Shown piece by piece: positions 17,764 through 25,974 of a stretch of 64,000 nucleotides of DNA. The position numbers were made by a program, and so were the translations under genes. Where the stretch lies: NCBI RefSeq assembly GCF_009650605.1, contig NZ_WAJT01000001.1, positions 62,001 through 126,000 of the forward strand. Reading direction: 5' to 3'. The notes below the pieces were generated by a model. It saw nothing but the letters and a program-made list of their open reading frames with translations. It had not been told where the DNA came from and did not search any database. Within the stretch, counting starts at the first letter, position 1; every line of letters begins with the position of its first letter. Source of the DNA: Labrenzia sp. CE80 (GTDB taxonomy: Bacteria > Pseudomonadota > Alphaproteobacteria > Rhizobiales > Stappiaceae).

Positions 17764-18584
17764 GCGGTCACGGAGGCCTTGCGCAAGGACCAGAGCATCA
17801 CGCCGGCACCGATGAGGATCATTGGCAAAGACAGGATCATGCCCATGGTGACAAAGCTGGAGAGGTAGCCGATGTGCGCGTCGGGCACACGGTAGAGTTC
17901 AGCGATACATCGGGCGAGGCCGTACCCAAATGCAAAGGCGCCTGCAACAAATCCCGGGCGCTGAAGCATCCGAAAGCGATGCGTAAGAATGCGGATCACG
18001 ATGAACAGGACGATGCCCTCGAGGGCAGCTTCATAAAGCTGGCTTGGATGCCGTGGTTCAGGTCCTGCTCCAGGGAAGACGACGGCCCAGGGCACATCGG
18101 CAGGCCGGCCCCAGAGCTCGGCATTGATGAAATTGGCGATCCGTCCAAAGAAGAGCCCTATCGGTGCCGCCGTTCCGGCGAGATCGAACAAGCGCCAGAT
18201 CGAAAGATTTCTGCGCCAGGCGAAGAGGATCATGGCGATGACCGTGCCTGCAAAACCGCCGTGGAACGACATGCCGCCGGTCCAGACAGCCAGGGCTTCG
18301 GCCGGATTGGCGAGGTAATAGGCGGGATTATAGAAAAGCACATAGCCGAGGCGGCCACCCAGGATGATGCCGAGCGTTCCCCAAACGACGAAGTCATCCA
18401 GATCCAGCGGCGTTGGGCGTGAGCTGTTGCCCCAGAGCCTGTCGTTCAGAACAAGCTGTCGCATGTAGCGCCAAGCCAGAACGATACCGACAATATAGGC
18501 CAGAGCATACCAGCGCAGCGCGAAGGGCCCGATCTGGAACAGTACCGGGTCGATGGCCGGAAAGGGCAGGACAAGAAGTGGCAT
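17760..18584 (-). CDS. lgt: Prolipoprotein diacylglyceryl transferase
   Basis: A 274-residue inner-membrane enzyme with seven helices. The Lgt signature is present as GRIANFINAELWGRPADVPWAVVFP, along with GGRLGYVLFYNP and GGMSFHGGFAG. It transfers diacylglycerol from phosphatidylglycerol to the lipobox cysteine of prolipoproteins. The frame runs far upstream, but homology starts at MPLLVLPFPAIDPVLF. The ribosome-binding site is weak (GGAG 12 bases away). Confidence 0.96.
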   Translation of the reverse strand: MPLLVLPFPAIDPVLFQIGPFALRWYALAYIVGIVLAWRYMRQLVLNDRLWGNSSRPTPLDLDDFVVWGTLGIILGGRLGYVLFYNPAYYLANPAEALAVWTGGMSFHGGFAGTVIAMILFAWRRNLSIWRLFDLAGTAAPIGLFFGRIANFINAELWGRPADVPWAVVFPGAGPEPRHPSQLYEAALEGIVLFIVIRILTHRFRMLQRPGFVAGAFAFGYGLARCIAELYRVPDAHIGYLSSFVTMGMILSLPMILIGAGVMLWSLRKASVTA

Positions 18585-18827
18585 CGGCCAAATGTCTCCG
18601 GGCGGCTGCACTTTTCGGCAGCTTTGAGTGCAGGGTTCCAGCGCCGTAAAATTGGATCCGGCGGGTCGGCGCCACGCTGTCCCATTCGCAGGGTCCGCGT
18701 CAAGTCGATCCGGAGTCGCAGCGCAGGTCTCTGTCTGCCCTCCAAGTTTGACGAAGAAGTGTCCTTGAAGTTCGGGGCAATCCCTCATAGGTGTGTGGGA
18801 GGATCTTTGGTACTTCAGGAGTTCGCC

Positions 18828-19124
18828 ATGACCCAGGGCCCCAATCGCATGTTTGACGATTTTGCAAAGTTGATGACCGATGCTGCAGGCGTCGCCCAGG
18901 GCGCACGCCGCGAGGTCGAAACGGCCTTCCGGGCGCAGGCGGAGCGGTTTTTGTCCGATATGGACCTCGTTTCGCGTGACGAACATGAGGCCGTCAAGGA
19001 AATTGCCGTTCGTGCACTCGACAAGGTCGAGGAGCTCGAAGCGCGCCTTGAGGCTCTTGAGAAAAAGCCTTCTTCGAGGGCCAAAACAGCCGCGAAGTCG
19101 GCATCTAAGGCAAGCGACGCCTAA
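18828..19124 (+). CDS. ubiK: UbiK-family ubiquinone biosynthesis accessory factor
   Basis: A 98-residue protein of the UbiK/BMFP (DUF526) family. It has RMFDDFAKLMTDAAGVAQG at the start, an amphipathic helix with R-E-V and a C-terminal coiled coil (EAVKEIAVRALDKVEELEARLEALE). In gamma- and alphaproteobacteria it helps the ubiquinone-synthesis proteins at the membrane. The ATG at 18828 has AGGAG seven bases upstream, so the longer open frame from 18624 is not used. It is divergent from lgt. Confidence 0.9.
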   Translation: MTQGPNRMFDDFAKLMTDAAGVAQGARREVETAFRAQAERFLSDMDLVSRDEHEAVKEIAVRALDKVEELEARLEALEKKPSSRAKTAAKSASKASDA

Positions 19125-19152
19125 CTAAATTTTGCAGAGCACAAAGACATCG

Positions 19153-19177
19153 GCCCGCAGTTTTCTGCGGGCTTTTT
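19153..19177 (+). terminator. Intrinsic terminator of ubiK
   Basis: Perfect 8-base arms GCCCGCAG/CTGCGGGC with a TTTT loop, followed by TTTTT. A strong Rho-independent terminator 28 bases past the stop codon. Confidence 0.88.
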
Positions 19178-19404
19178 GCATTTTGAAGCTCAACCATCCA
19201 CAAGTTTCGGCGAAGTCACGACAAACTGACTGTATCTCTTAAGTCCTTCTTGATTCTATACTGAATCCTAACAGGGATTCGTCGGAACGGTATGTAGCCC
19301 GCCCAACGTGGCAGCCGTTTCGAAAAAGCTTGGGACAAGCTCGGCGGCTGGGATATTACGCACCTGCGGTATCATTCGCTCCGGGACCGAGAAGGGAGAG
19401 GACG

Positions 19405-19905
19405 ATGAGCCTCATCGAGTTCGAATTCGAGCGACCTGACAATCCCGTCGACACCATCGAAACCGTTGCCGCCCTGAACGATTGGATGTTCGAGCGGTCT
19501 GCCGAAGACGAGATCACCATCTCGGTGGGCGGAACATGGTGCGACTATCACATTTCCTTCTCCTGGATGGAGGAGGTCGAAGCCCTGCATTTGGCATGTG
19601 CCTTCGACCTCAAGGTCACCGAGCCGAGAAAAACCGAAGTTGTCAGACTTCTGGCACTTGCGAACGAGCAGCTCTGGATGGGGCATTTTGACCTGTGGAA
19701 CCAGGAAGGCGTGGTGATGTTCCGGCAATCGCTGCTGCTGGCCGGTGGTGCGGATGCCACGCCGCCTCAGATCGAAGCCATGCTGGCGAATGCGCTCGAC
19801 AGCTGTGAGCGGTATTATCAGGCCTTTCAGTTCGTGGTCTGGGCAGGTAAAAGCGCCACGGAAGCCGTTGCGACGGCCTTGTTCGAAACCGCAGGCGAAG
19901 CATGA
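19405..19905 (+). CDS. YbjN-domain protein
   Basis: A 166-residue soluble protein matching the YbjN/type III chaperone-like fold. It contains EDEITISVGGTWCDYHISFSW and the helix REAVRLLALANEQLWMGHFDL-type segment (seen as EVVRLLALANEQLWMGHFDL), then FRQSLLLAGG. The function in alphaproteobacteria is unknown; in enterobacteria YbjN affects motility and stress responses. GGGAGAGG precedes the ATG. The stop overlaps the start of proC by ATGA, so the two genes are translationally coupled, a pairing widespread in this class. Confidence 0.88.
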   Translation: MSLIEFEFERPDNPVDTIETVAALNDWMFERSAEDEITISVGGTWCDYHISFSWMEEVEALHLACAFDLKVTEPRKTEVVRLLALANEQLWMGHFDLWNQEGVVMFRQSLLLAGGADATPPQIEAMLANALDSCERYYQAFQFVVWAGKSATEAVATALFETAGEA

Positions 19906-20720
19906 TTTTCAGTAAAGAGCGTCCCTTCCTTCTCGTTGGTGCGGGACGGATGGGTGGCGCAATGTTGTCTGGCTGGATGGCCGATGGTGTCGATCCTTCC
20001 GCCATCGTTGTGTGTGACCCGGGACCGGCTCCCGAAATGCTGTCTCTGCTTGAGACGCATGGCATTCGGCACGTCACAGAGACACCCGCTGACCTCAATC
20101 CGTCGATTGTTCTCATCGCTGTCAAGCCGCAGATGATGGATGTGGTCTTGCCGGGCGTGGCGCCTGCCGTGCTTCCTGACACGTTGATCCTCTCGGTTGC
20201 CGCCGGCACGCCGATTGCCAGGTTTGAGACCGCATTTGGCCAGGTGCCTGTCGCACGGGCCATGCCGAACACGCCGTCCATGGTTGGACGTGGTGTCACC
20301 GGGGTCTATCCGAACGCGGGTGTGTCCTCTGCCCAGAAAGAGACAATTGAAACGCTGCTTGGCGCGGTCGGCAAGGTGGTCTGGCTTGAAAATGAGGACC
20401 AGATCGATCAGGTGACAGCCGTCAGCGGATCCGGGCCCGCCTATGTGTTCTGGCTTGCCGAGTGTCTGGCTGAGGCCGGACGCGAGTTGGGACTGCCCGA
20501 AAAGCTGGCGAGAGAACTGGCCGATGCGACGGTCACGGGCGCAGGGGAGCTGATGCACCAGTCGGATGATGTGCCGTCAACTCTGCGCAAGAATGTGACC
20601 TCCCCGAATGGAACCACAGCTGCAGCGCTCGATGTGCTCATGGCGCCAGATGGGTTGCAGCCGTTGATGACTCGGGCCGTGGCAGCTGCCGCTCGCAGGG
20701 CCAGGGAACTGGCCAGCTAA
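19902..20720 (+). CDS. proC: Pyrroline-5-carboxylate reductase
   Basis: A 272-residue enzyme of normal length. The N-terminal NAD(P)-binding motif is LLVGAGRMGGAMLSGW, with the conserved segments VARAMPNTPSMVGRG and DQVTAVSGSGPAYVF and the C-terminal TSPNGTTAAAL signature of ProC. It reduces pyrroline-5-carboxylate to proline in the last step of proline synthesis. It is coupled to the YbjN gene. Confidence 0.97.
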   Translation: MIFSKERPFLLVGAGRMGGAMLSGWMADGVDPSAIVVCDPGPAPEMLSLLETHGIRHVTETPADLNPSIVLIAVKPQMMDVVLPGVAPAVLPDTLILSVAAGTPIARFETAFGQVPVARAMPNTPSMVGRGVTGVYPNAGVSSAQKETIETLLGAVGKVVWLENEDQIDQVTAVSGSGPAYVFWLAECLAEAGRELGLPEKLARELADATVTGAGELMHQSDDVPSTLRKNVTSPNGTTAAALDVLMAPDGLQPLMTRAVAAAARRARELAS

Positions 20721-20734
20721 GGCGCCTTCTCAAG

Positions 20735-20764
20735 GTGGCCTTCCAGACTGTGTCGGAAGGTCAC
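20735..20764 (+). terminator. Stem-loop after proC
   Basis: Arms GTGGCCTTCC and GGAAGGTCAC (one G-T pair) flank a 10-base loop, followed by CCTTTCCC. Probably the end of the YbjN-proC transcript, without a strong T-run. Confidence 0.5.
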
Positions 20765-20833
20765 CCTTTCCCCTGAGCATTGATCTGCCTATCTTCCTTC
20801 CGTGTAACGACTTCCGAAGTTTGGAGATCCCTC

Positions 20834-21529
20834 ATGGCAAACGCGAAGACGCAGCAGAAAATTCTCAAGACGTTTCTGAAGCTTTTGGCCTCTCACCCTT
20901 ACGAGGATGTCAGCCTGCCACTGCTGGCCCGGGAAGTCGACGTGAAGCTTTCGGCTCTTCGGGCGTGTTTTTCTTCCAAGCGCGCGCTTGTCGAAGCCTT
21001 TGCGGAGCAGATCGACAAGGCCGTTCTGGATGACCGGGATGACGACATGGCCGATCAACCGGCCAGAGACCGTCTCTTCGATGTGCTGATGATCCGCATT
21101 GATCAGCTTGCGCCCTACAAGGATGCCATGCGTGCGCTTCATCAGGCCGTGCGCAAGGATCCGGGCTTGGCACTTGAGTTCAATTCCATCGCGGTCCGGT
21201 CTCAAAAGTGGATGCTGGTTGCCGCCGGTATCGAAATTCCTGCATTGAAGGGTCGTCTCGTCGCTCAGGGTCTCGCCGTCGCCTTTGCGCGTGTCGTTGA
21301 TACCTGGCTCGATGAGGACGACGAGGGCATGCCGCGAACCATGTCCCGACTCGACAAGGAACTCGACCGGGGCGAAGGCTGGCTGCAGCGTCTGGACAAG
21401 GCTGACAAGATCGCCAGCTCCCTGAGACGGATGGCAGGCGGTGCACGTCGACGCAGGCGCAAGACAGAGCCGGATGACTGGGCGTCTGAGCAGGACGACC
21501 TTGGCGAACAGGGCAGTGCGGCTCCTTAG
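20834..21529 (+). CDS. TetR-like regulator
   Basis: A 231-residue protein. The first 50 residues form a TetR-type helix-turn-helix (KILKTFLKLLASHPYEDVSLPLLAREVDVKLSALRACFSSKRAL), in which the third helix is less conserved than usual. The rest is a helical ligand or dimer domain resembling that of COQ9-like TetR proteins, with an arginine/aspartate-rich end. It is not next to an obvious target gene. GGAG is found 8 bases before the ATG. Could be a transcription factor or a COQ9-like lipid-binding protein. Confidence 0.75.
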   Translation: MANAKTQQKILKTFLKLLASHPYEDVSLPLLAREVDVKLSALRACFSSKRALVEAFAEQIDKAVLDDRDDDMADQPARDRLFDVLMIRIDQLAPYKDAMRALHQAVRKDPGLALEFNSIAVRSQKWMLVAAGIEIPALKGRLVAQGLAVAFARVVDTWLDEDDEGMPRTMSRLDKELDRGEGWLQRLDKADKIASSLRRMAGGARRRRRKTEPDDWASEQDDLGEQGSAAP

Positions 21530-21613
21530 AGCAAAATAGGGCTTCGGCCGGGCCTGTCGTGCTTGTCTATGATGGTCGCAAGCGGCAAACTCTCCTGATT
21601 CTGGACGAGACGG

Positions 21614-21964
21614 ATGAGTGCTGTGAGTGATACAATTTCAATCGATGACTTCATGAAAGTGGATGTGCGGGTTGGCCGCGTGGTCGAGGCGGAGGTTTTT
21701 GCCGAAGCTCGTAAGCCCGCCTACAAGATGAAGATCGACTTTGGACCAGAGATCGGCATCAAGAAAACGTCGGCCCAGATCACCAAGCACTATCAGCCCG
21801 AAGAGCTTGTTGGCCGTCTCGTCATGGCTGTCGTCAATTTTCCTCCGCGCCAGATTGGGCCGATGCGCTCCGAGGTGCTGACGCTCGGTGTGCCTGACGA
21901 AAGTGGTGAGGTGGTCTTGATCTCTCCCGACAGCGATGTGCCTATCGGCGGTCGGCTTTATTAG
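21614..21964 (+). CDS. tRNA-binding protein, CsaA/YgjH-like
   Basis: A 116-residue OB-fold protein. FMKVDVRVGRVVEAEVFAEARKPAYKMKIDFG is the start of the EMAP-II/MetRS-C-like tRNA-binding domain, and KKTSAQITKHYQPEELVGR with VVNFPPRQIGPMRSEVL complete the CsaA form. Such proteins bind tRNA or act as export chaperones in Bacillus. It lies after the TetR-like gene and is convergent with the histidine kinase gene. Confidence 0.9.
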   Translation: MSAVSDTISIDDFMKVDVRVGRVVEAEVFAEARKPAYKMKIDFGPEIGIKKTSAQITKHYQPEELVGRLVMAVVNFPPRQIGPMRSEVLTLGVPDESGEVVLISPDSDVPIGGRLY

Positions 21965-21995
21965 CGCCAGTTTTCCGTCCCTGGCGTGCCTGCCC

Positions 21996-23390
21996 CTAGA
22001 CGGGGAGGCGCACGCGGGCTCGCAAACCGCCGAGTGGGCTATCTTCCAGGTAAAGGTCGCCGCCATGACTCCGGGCGATGTCCCTGGCAATGGCCAGGCC
22101 GAGGCCGCTGCCAGGCTCATCCTGGTTACGCGCACTGTCGAGACGATGGAACGCGCGGAAGGCGCTTTCCCGTTCGTTCGCTGGTATTCCGGGGCCGTCG
22201 TCATCGACGCAGATTGTCAGCCAGCGATCTTCAAGGCGGCCTGATATCTCGACCTGGTTGCCGAACTTCGCCCCGTTGGTGACAAGGTTGGAGAGGCAGC
22301 GCTTCATGGCCAGCCGGCGCAGGGAAACGTCGGGCGGTCCCTCGAATGACGCGCTGACGTTGAGCCCGGAAATTTCGGCCTCTTCTTCCAGTTCCTCCAG
22401 CATCAGGGCCACGTCCGTGTCCTGCACGGCCTCGTCGCCGTCTCCGCGTGCGAAGGCGAGATAGTCCTCAAGCATGTGCGTCATCTCATCGACGTCCTTG
22501 CGCATGGCATCACTCTCGGGACTGTCTCCGAAGAGGGCCAATTGCAGCTTGAAGCGCGTGAGAATGGTACGCAGGTCATGGCTGACGCCGGCAAGCATGG
22601 TCGTGCGTTGTTCGATTTGCCGCTCGATGCGCCGCCGCATCTCTATGAAGGCCTGTGCCGCACGACGGACTTCCCGGGCACCGCTGGGGCGGAATGTCTC
22701 CACCGGGCGCCCCTTACCGAAGCTCTCGGCAGCGTCCGCCAGCCGTATGACCGGCCTGACCTGATTGCGGAGGAAAAGCATCGCGATGATGATCAGGACA
22801 AGCGACGTTGAGAACATCCAGACGAGGAAGAAGTGGGAGTTGGACGCGAAGGTCTGGCTGCGCCTTGCAAACACCCGAAGGATGGAGTCGTCCAGCTGGA
22901 TCCGGATTTCCACAAAACGCGAACGGCCAACCGTGTCGATCCAGAAGGGCTTCTTGATGGATTGGCTGATCGCGCGGCTGAGCGCCTGGTCGATGATGTC
23001 AAAATAGGGTTTGGGGGCCGGAGGCGGCAGAGGCTCCAGAGGCATCACCGTCACCGACATGCCCAGAACGTCCGTCGCCAGGGCCTCGACCTTTTCGTAG
23101 CCTTCCTCGCTGGGGTAGTTTTCAAGTACATAGACCAGCGCCGCGATCTCTCGCACGACGGCTTCCGACATGCGGCGGGAGACCAGATCGTAGTGTCGCT
23201 CCATGAAGACAAAGACGAGCACCGACTGCAAGATGACGATCGGCATGACGATGATCAAAAGGGCGCGTGTATAGAGCCCCTTCGGCATGACCCGATAGGC
23301 GAGACGGCTGATACGCCGATAGGCGATAAAGAGCGGCTTCAACGGAAAGGGGAGCCGGAGCGCGTCCAGGTAACGATTCAGATTGGCCAT
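21996..23390 (-). CDS. EnvZ-type sensor histidine kinase
   Basis: A 464-residue inner-membrane kinase with two transmembrane segments (around 35-60 and 190-215) flanking a periplasmic sensor of about 130 residues. A HAMP domain (RPVIRLADAAESFGKG), a dimerisation/phosphoacceptor helix with the H box MLAGVSHDLRTILTRFK, an N box (RCLSNLVTNGAKFG), and G boxes (VDDDGPGIP, GSGLGLAIARDIARSHGG) follow. It pairs with the response regulator 50 bases upstream. The stimulus is unknown. Confidence 0.94.
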   Translation of the reverse strand: MANLNRYLDALRLPFPLKPLFIAYRRISRLAYRVMPKGLYTRALLIIVMPIVILQSVLVFVFMERHYDLVSRRMSEAVVREIAALVYVLENYPSEEGYEKVEALATDVLGMSVTVMPLEPLPPPAPKPYFDIIDQALSRAISQSIKKPFWIDTVGRSRFVEIRIQLDDSILRVFARRSQTFASNSHFFLVWMFSTSLVLIIIAMLFLRNQVRPVIRLADAAESFGKGRPVETFRPSGAREVRRAAQAFIEMRRRIERQIEQRTTMLAGVSHDLRTILTRFKLQLALFGDSPESDAMRKDVDEMTHMLEDYLAFARGDGDEAVQDTDVALMLEELEEEAEISGLNVSASFEGPPDVSLRRLAMKRCLSNLVTNGAKFGNQVEISGRLEDRWLTICVDDDGPGIPANERESAFRAFHRLDSARNQDEPGSGLGLAIARDIARSHGGDLYLEDSPLGGLRARVRLPV

Positions 23391-23442
23391 TTAGGTCCCA
23401 TGTCTGCGGGCTTCACGTCTCGGCGTTGCAGTGAAGCAAGGC

Positions 23443-24135
23443 TCAGTCGCAGGCCAGACGATAGCCGATGCCGCGAACCGTTTGAAGGTAGGCGGGATTT
23501 CCCGGGTCCGTTTCGATCTTGCGGCGCAGGCGATTGATCTGGACATCCACCGTGCGTTCACCCAGGCCGCTGTCGTCCCCGACGATCTTGTGGCGTGGAA
23601 CGGTTGCGCCGGGCTGTTCGGCGAAGATGCCGAGGATCTGCTTTTCCCGATCCGTCAGCCGGACGAGAGCATCGCCTTCCTTCAACTCACCGCGCGCAGC
23701 GTTGAATGTGAAGGGGCCGAAGCGGATCTCCGGCGAGGCCTCGGCCCGCTTTGGACCGCCGCGGCGCAGGATCGCCGAGATCCGCAGCATGAGTTCGCGC
23801 GGTTCAAAGGGCTTGGCCAGATAGTCGTCTGCACCTGCTTCCAGTCCTGCAATCCTGTCTGGCGCTTCTGATCGGGCAGTGAGCATCAGGATCGGCACTG
23901 TCGATTGCTCTCTTAGCCAGGCCGCAAGCTCCAGGCCGGTTTCCCCGGGCATCATGATGTCCAGAATCAGGAGGTCGAAGGAAAGACCGGACAGGAATTT
24001 GCGGGCGTCGCTGGCATTGGCCGCAGACGTGACCCGGAAACCGCTGTCGACGAGAACCCTGCTCAAAAGTTCGCGGATGCGGTTGTCGTCATCGACAAGG
24101 AGAATGTGGCTGGCATTGTCGTCTGGAGTGGTCAC
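23443..24135 (-). CDS. OmpR-type response regulator (PetR-like)
   Basis: A 230-residue protein. The receiver domain has the acidic pair in LLVDDDNRI, the phospho-Asp in LLILDIMMPGETGLEL, and the Lys in YLAKPFEPREL. The C-terminal winged helix has the OmpR layout (RLTDREKQILGIFAEQPG and RTVDVQINRLRRKIE). The order MarR gene, this regulator, kinase resembles petP-petR of Rhodobacter, where PetR is needed for cytochrome bc1 and respiration. The start is GTG; an ATG two bases upstream is out of frame. It lies 12 bases after the MarR gene. Confidence 0.92.
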   Translation of the reverse strand: MTTPDDNASHILLVDDDNRIRELLSRVLVDSGFRVTSAANASDARKFLSGLSFDLLILDIMMPGETGLELAAWLREQSTVPILMLTARSEAPDRIAGLEAGADDYLAKPFEPRELMLRISAILRRGGPKRAEASPEIRFGPFTFNAARGELKEGDALVRLTDREKQILGIFAEQPGATVPRHKIVGDDSGLGERTVDVQINRLRRKIETDPGNPAYLQTVRGIGYRLACD

Positions 24136-24147
24136 ATTGCTTTCCCG

Positions 24148-24729
24148 TCACCGAACCGGAGGCACGCTCGGTTGTGGTGCTCCCGGTTTGTATTTCTTGT
24201 TCACCAGTTTGGCGACATCAGCCCGCATGTCCTCGTCGATCATCTGGAAGAGGAATTGTCGAATTGTGTCAGCGCCGCTATCTGGCAGACCGTTTATGGC
24301 GCGTTCAAGGCGCTGGGCCTGCAGGGCGGCCAGCCTGATCGCGAGGTCGTGACCTTTTGTCGTGGTGTGAAGGAGCCGCTGACGCCGGTCGATCGGACCG
24401 GCCTGCTGCTCTATAAAATCCTGATCGACAAGCTGCTTCAGGACCCGCCCAAGACTTTGCTTGGTAATGCGCAGAATGCTGAGCAGGTCCGTCACCATTA
24501 TGCCGGGGTTGCGATCCACGAAGTGAAGCACCCGGTGGTGCGCCCGCCCAAAACCGAATTCGGCCAATTGGTCATCAGGATCGGCGGTAAAATCGCGATA
24601 AGCGAAAAAAAGCAGTTCGATCAGGTCATATGGCGGGGTTTCTTCCACACTTGGGGCGCCCTGATCCACCGTGGTGCCATCTGGACTGATCACGTCATCT
24701 GTAAGCTTTTTGAAATTTACGTCAGTCAT
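24148..24729 (-). CDS. MarR-family regulator (PetP-like)
   Basis: A 193-residue winged-helix protein. The core is LIELLFFAYRDFTADPDDQLAEFGFGRAHHRVLHFVDRNPG, the recognition helix MVTDLLSILRITKQSLGRVLKQL and the wing GPIDRRQRLLHTT. The family dimerises and binds palindromic operators. This sequence closely resembles PetP of phototrophic and related alphaproteobacteria, which is cotranscribed with PetR. It is divergent from the branched-chain aminotransferase gene, and an operator-like palindrome lies between them. Confidence 0.9.
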   Translation of the reverse strand: MTDVNFKKLTDDVISPDGTTVDQGAPSVEETPPYDLIELLFFAYRDFTADPDDQLAEFGFGRAHHRVLHFVDRNPGIMVTDLLSILRITKQSLGRVLKQLVDQDFIEQQAGPIDRRQRLLHTTTKGHDLAIRLAALQAQRLERAINGLPDSGADTIRQFLFQMIDEDMRADVAKLVNKKYKPGAPQPSVPPVR

Positions 24730-24798
24730 ATTGACTTATTTCGTGCCGATTGTTACCTAACGAGCGTTCTGAACGAAATCTTTGACCGGTTTGGCGAT

Positions 24799-24820
24799 GT
24801 TTTGAGCATGGTTTCAAAAC
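24799..24820. promoter_or_regulatory. Operator-like inverted repeat between petP-like gene and ilvE
   Basis: Perfect arms GTTTTGA and TCAAAAC separated by 8 bases in the divergent 255-base gap. A second, smaller palindrome (CGTTC-T-GAACG at 24765-24775) lies nearer the MarR gene. The spacing and place fit a MarR-type or self-regulatory site, but this is inference from symmetry alone. Confidence 0.4.
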
Positions 24821-24984
24821 GAATCCGCCCACCTCGATTTCCATTAGACAACGATACCGATAGTTTCGGCAGGGTGCAAAACACGGGTGAACGGGTGGGC
24901 GCAAGCTCGATCCCCGTCGCACCAACCGATGATAGAAAACGAACAAAACAAACAGGCCTGAAACAGGGTCTCGGGAGCAAAACC

Positions 24985-25887
24985 ATGGCGGGACTGCCTT
25001 TTGATCAGCGCGACGGTGAAATCTGGTATGACGGCGCGTTCGTGCCCTGGGCGGATGCCAAGTTGCATGTGCTCAGCCACGGTCTTCACTATGCCAGTAG
25101 CGTGTTCGAAGGCGAGCGGGCCTATGGCGGGCAGATCTTCAAGTCCGGTGAACATACCGCGCGTCTGCACGCTTCCGCGGAGGTGATGGGTTTTGAAATT
25201 CCGTGGTCCGAGGACGTGATCAACGCCGCCAAGGAAGAGCTTCTGACCCGGATGAACCTCGTCGACGCCTATTTGCGGCCGGTTGCCTGGCGCGGCAGCG
25301 AGATGATGGGCGTGTCTGCTCAGGACAACACCATCCACCTTGCGATCGCTGCCTGGGAGTGGCCAAGCTACTTCAAGCCGGAAGAGCGCCTCAAGGGTAT
25401 CCGGCTGGACATGGCCAAGTACCGACGTCCGGATCCGCAGACCGCGCCTTACAAGTCCAAGGCCGCCGGTCTCTACATGATCTGCACGCTCTCCAAGCAT
25501 GAGGCCGAACGCAAAGGCTATGCCGATGCCATGATGCTCGATTGGCGCGGACAGGTGGCCGAGGCGACCGGTGCAAATGTGTTCTTCATCAAGGACGGCA
25601 AGATCCATACGCCGACCCCAGATTGCTTCCTGAACGGCATCACACGGCGGACTGTCATCGGTCTGGCCCAGGAACGCGGCATTGAAGTCATCGAGCGCGT
25701 CATCATGCCGGAAGAGATGGAAGGCTTCGAACAGTGTTTCCTGACGGGAACGGCTGCTGAGGTGACGCCTGTGTCGGAGATTGGTCCTTACAATTTCGAA
25801 GTGGGTGAGATCACCAAGTCTCTAATGGAAGACTATGATGCAGCTGTGCGCCCTGTGGCTCCGACGCTGAAGGTTGCGAACGCCTAA
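24985..25887 (+). CDS. ilvE: Branched-chain amino acid aminotransferase (fold IV)
   Basis: A 300-residue PLP enzyme. GEIWYDGAFVPWADAKLHVLSHGLHYASSVFEGERAY is the class IV start; the PLP lysine lies in TAPYKSKAAGLYM, the E for the PLP nitrogen in VAEATGANVFFI, and TGTAAEVTPV is the phosphate-binding loop. It transfers amino groups among leucine, isoleucine, valine and 2-oxoglutarate. The frame runs far upstream through the opposite-strand MarR gene, but the ATG at 24985 with GGGAG before it matches the family start. Confidence 0.93.
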   Translation: MAGLPFDQRDGEIWYDGAFVPWADAKLHVLSHGLHYASSVFEGERAYGGQIFKSGEHTARLHASAEVMGFEIPWSEDVINAAKEELLTRMNLVDAYLRPVAWRGSEMMGVSAQDNTIHLAIAAWEWPSYFKPEERLKGIRLDMAKYRRPDPQTAPYKSKAAGLYMICTLSKHEAERKGYADAMMLDWRGQVAEATGANVFFIKDGKIHTPTPDCFLNGITRRTVIGLAQERGIEVIERVIMPEEMEGFEQCFLTGTAAEVTPVSEIGPYNFEVGEITKSLMEDYDAAVRPVAPTLKVANA

Positions 25888-25920
25888 CCTCGTTCAGCAT
25901 CCAGAGCTTCGGGTGAATGA

Positions 25921-25952
25921 AAAAAGCGTGTCGCTGTCGCGGCACGCTTTTT
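25921..25952 (+). terminator. Intrinsic terminator of ilvE
   Basis: Arms GCGTGTCGC/GCGGCACGC (one G-T pair) with a TGTC loop; A-run before and T-run after. Works in both directions and separates ilvE from the convergent MFS gene. Confidence 0.88.
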
Positions 25953-25974
25953 TATTGCAGAGGCAGTCGAAGCT

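Noticed and set aside
24106..24984. The ilvE frame extends 879 bases upstream
   Set aside because: The extension crosses the MarR gene on the other strand and lacks homology; the family start at 24985 has a good ribosome site.
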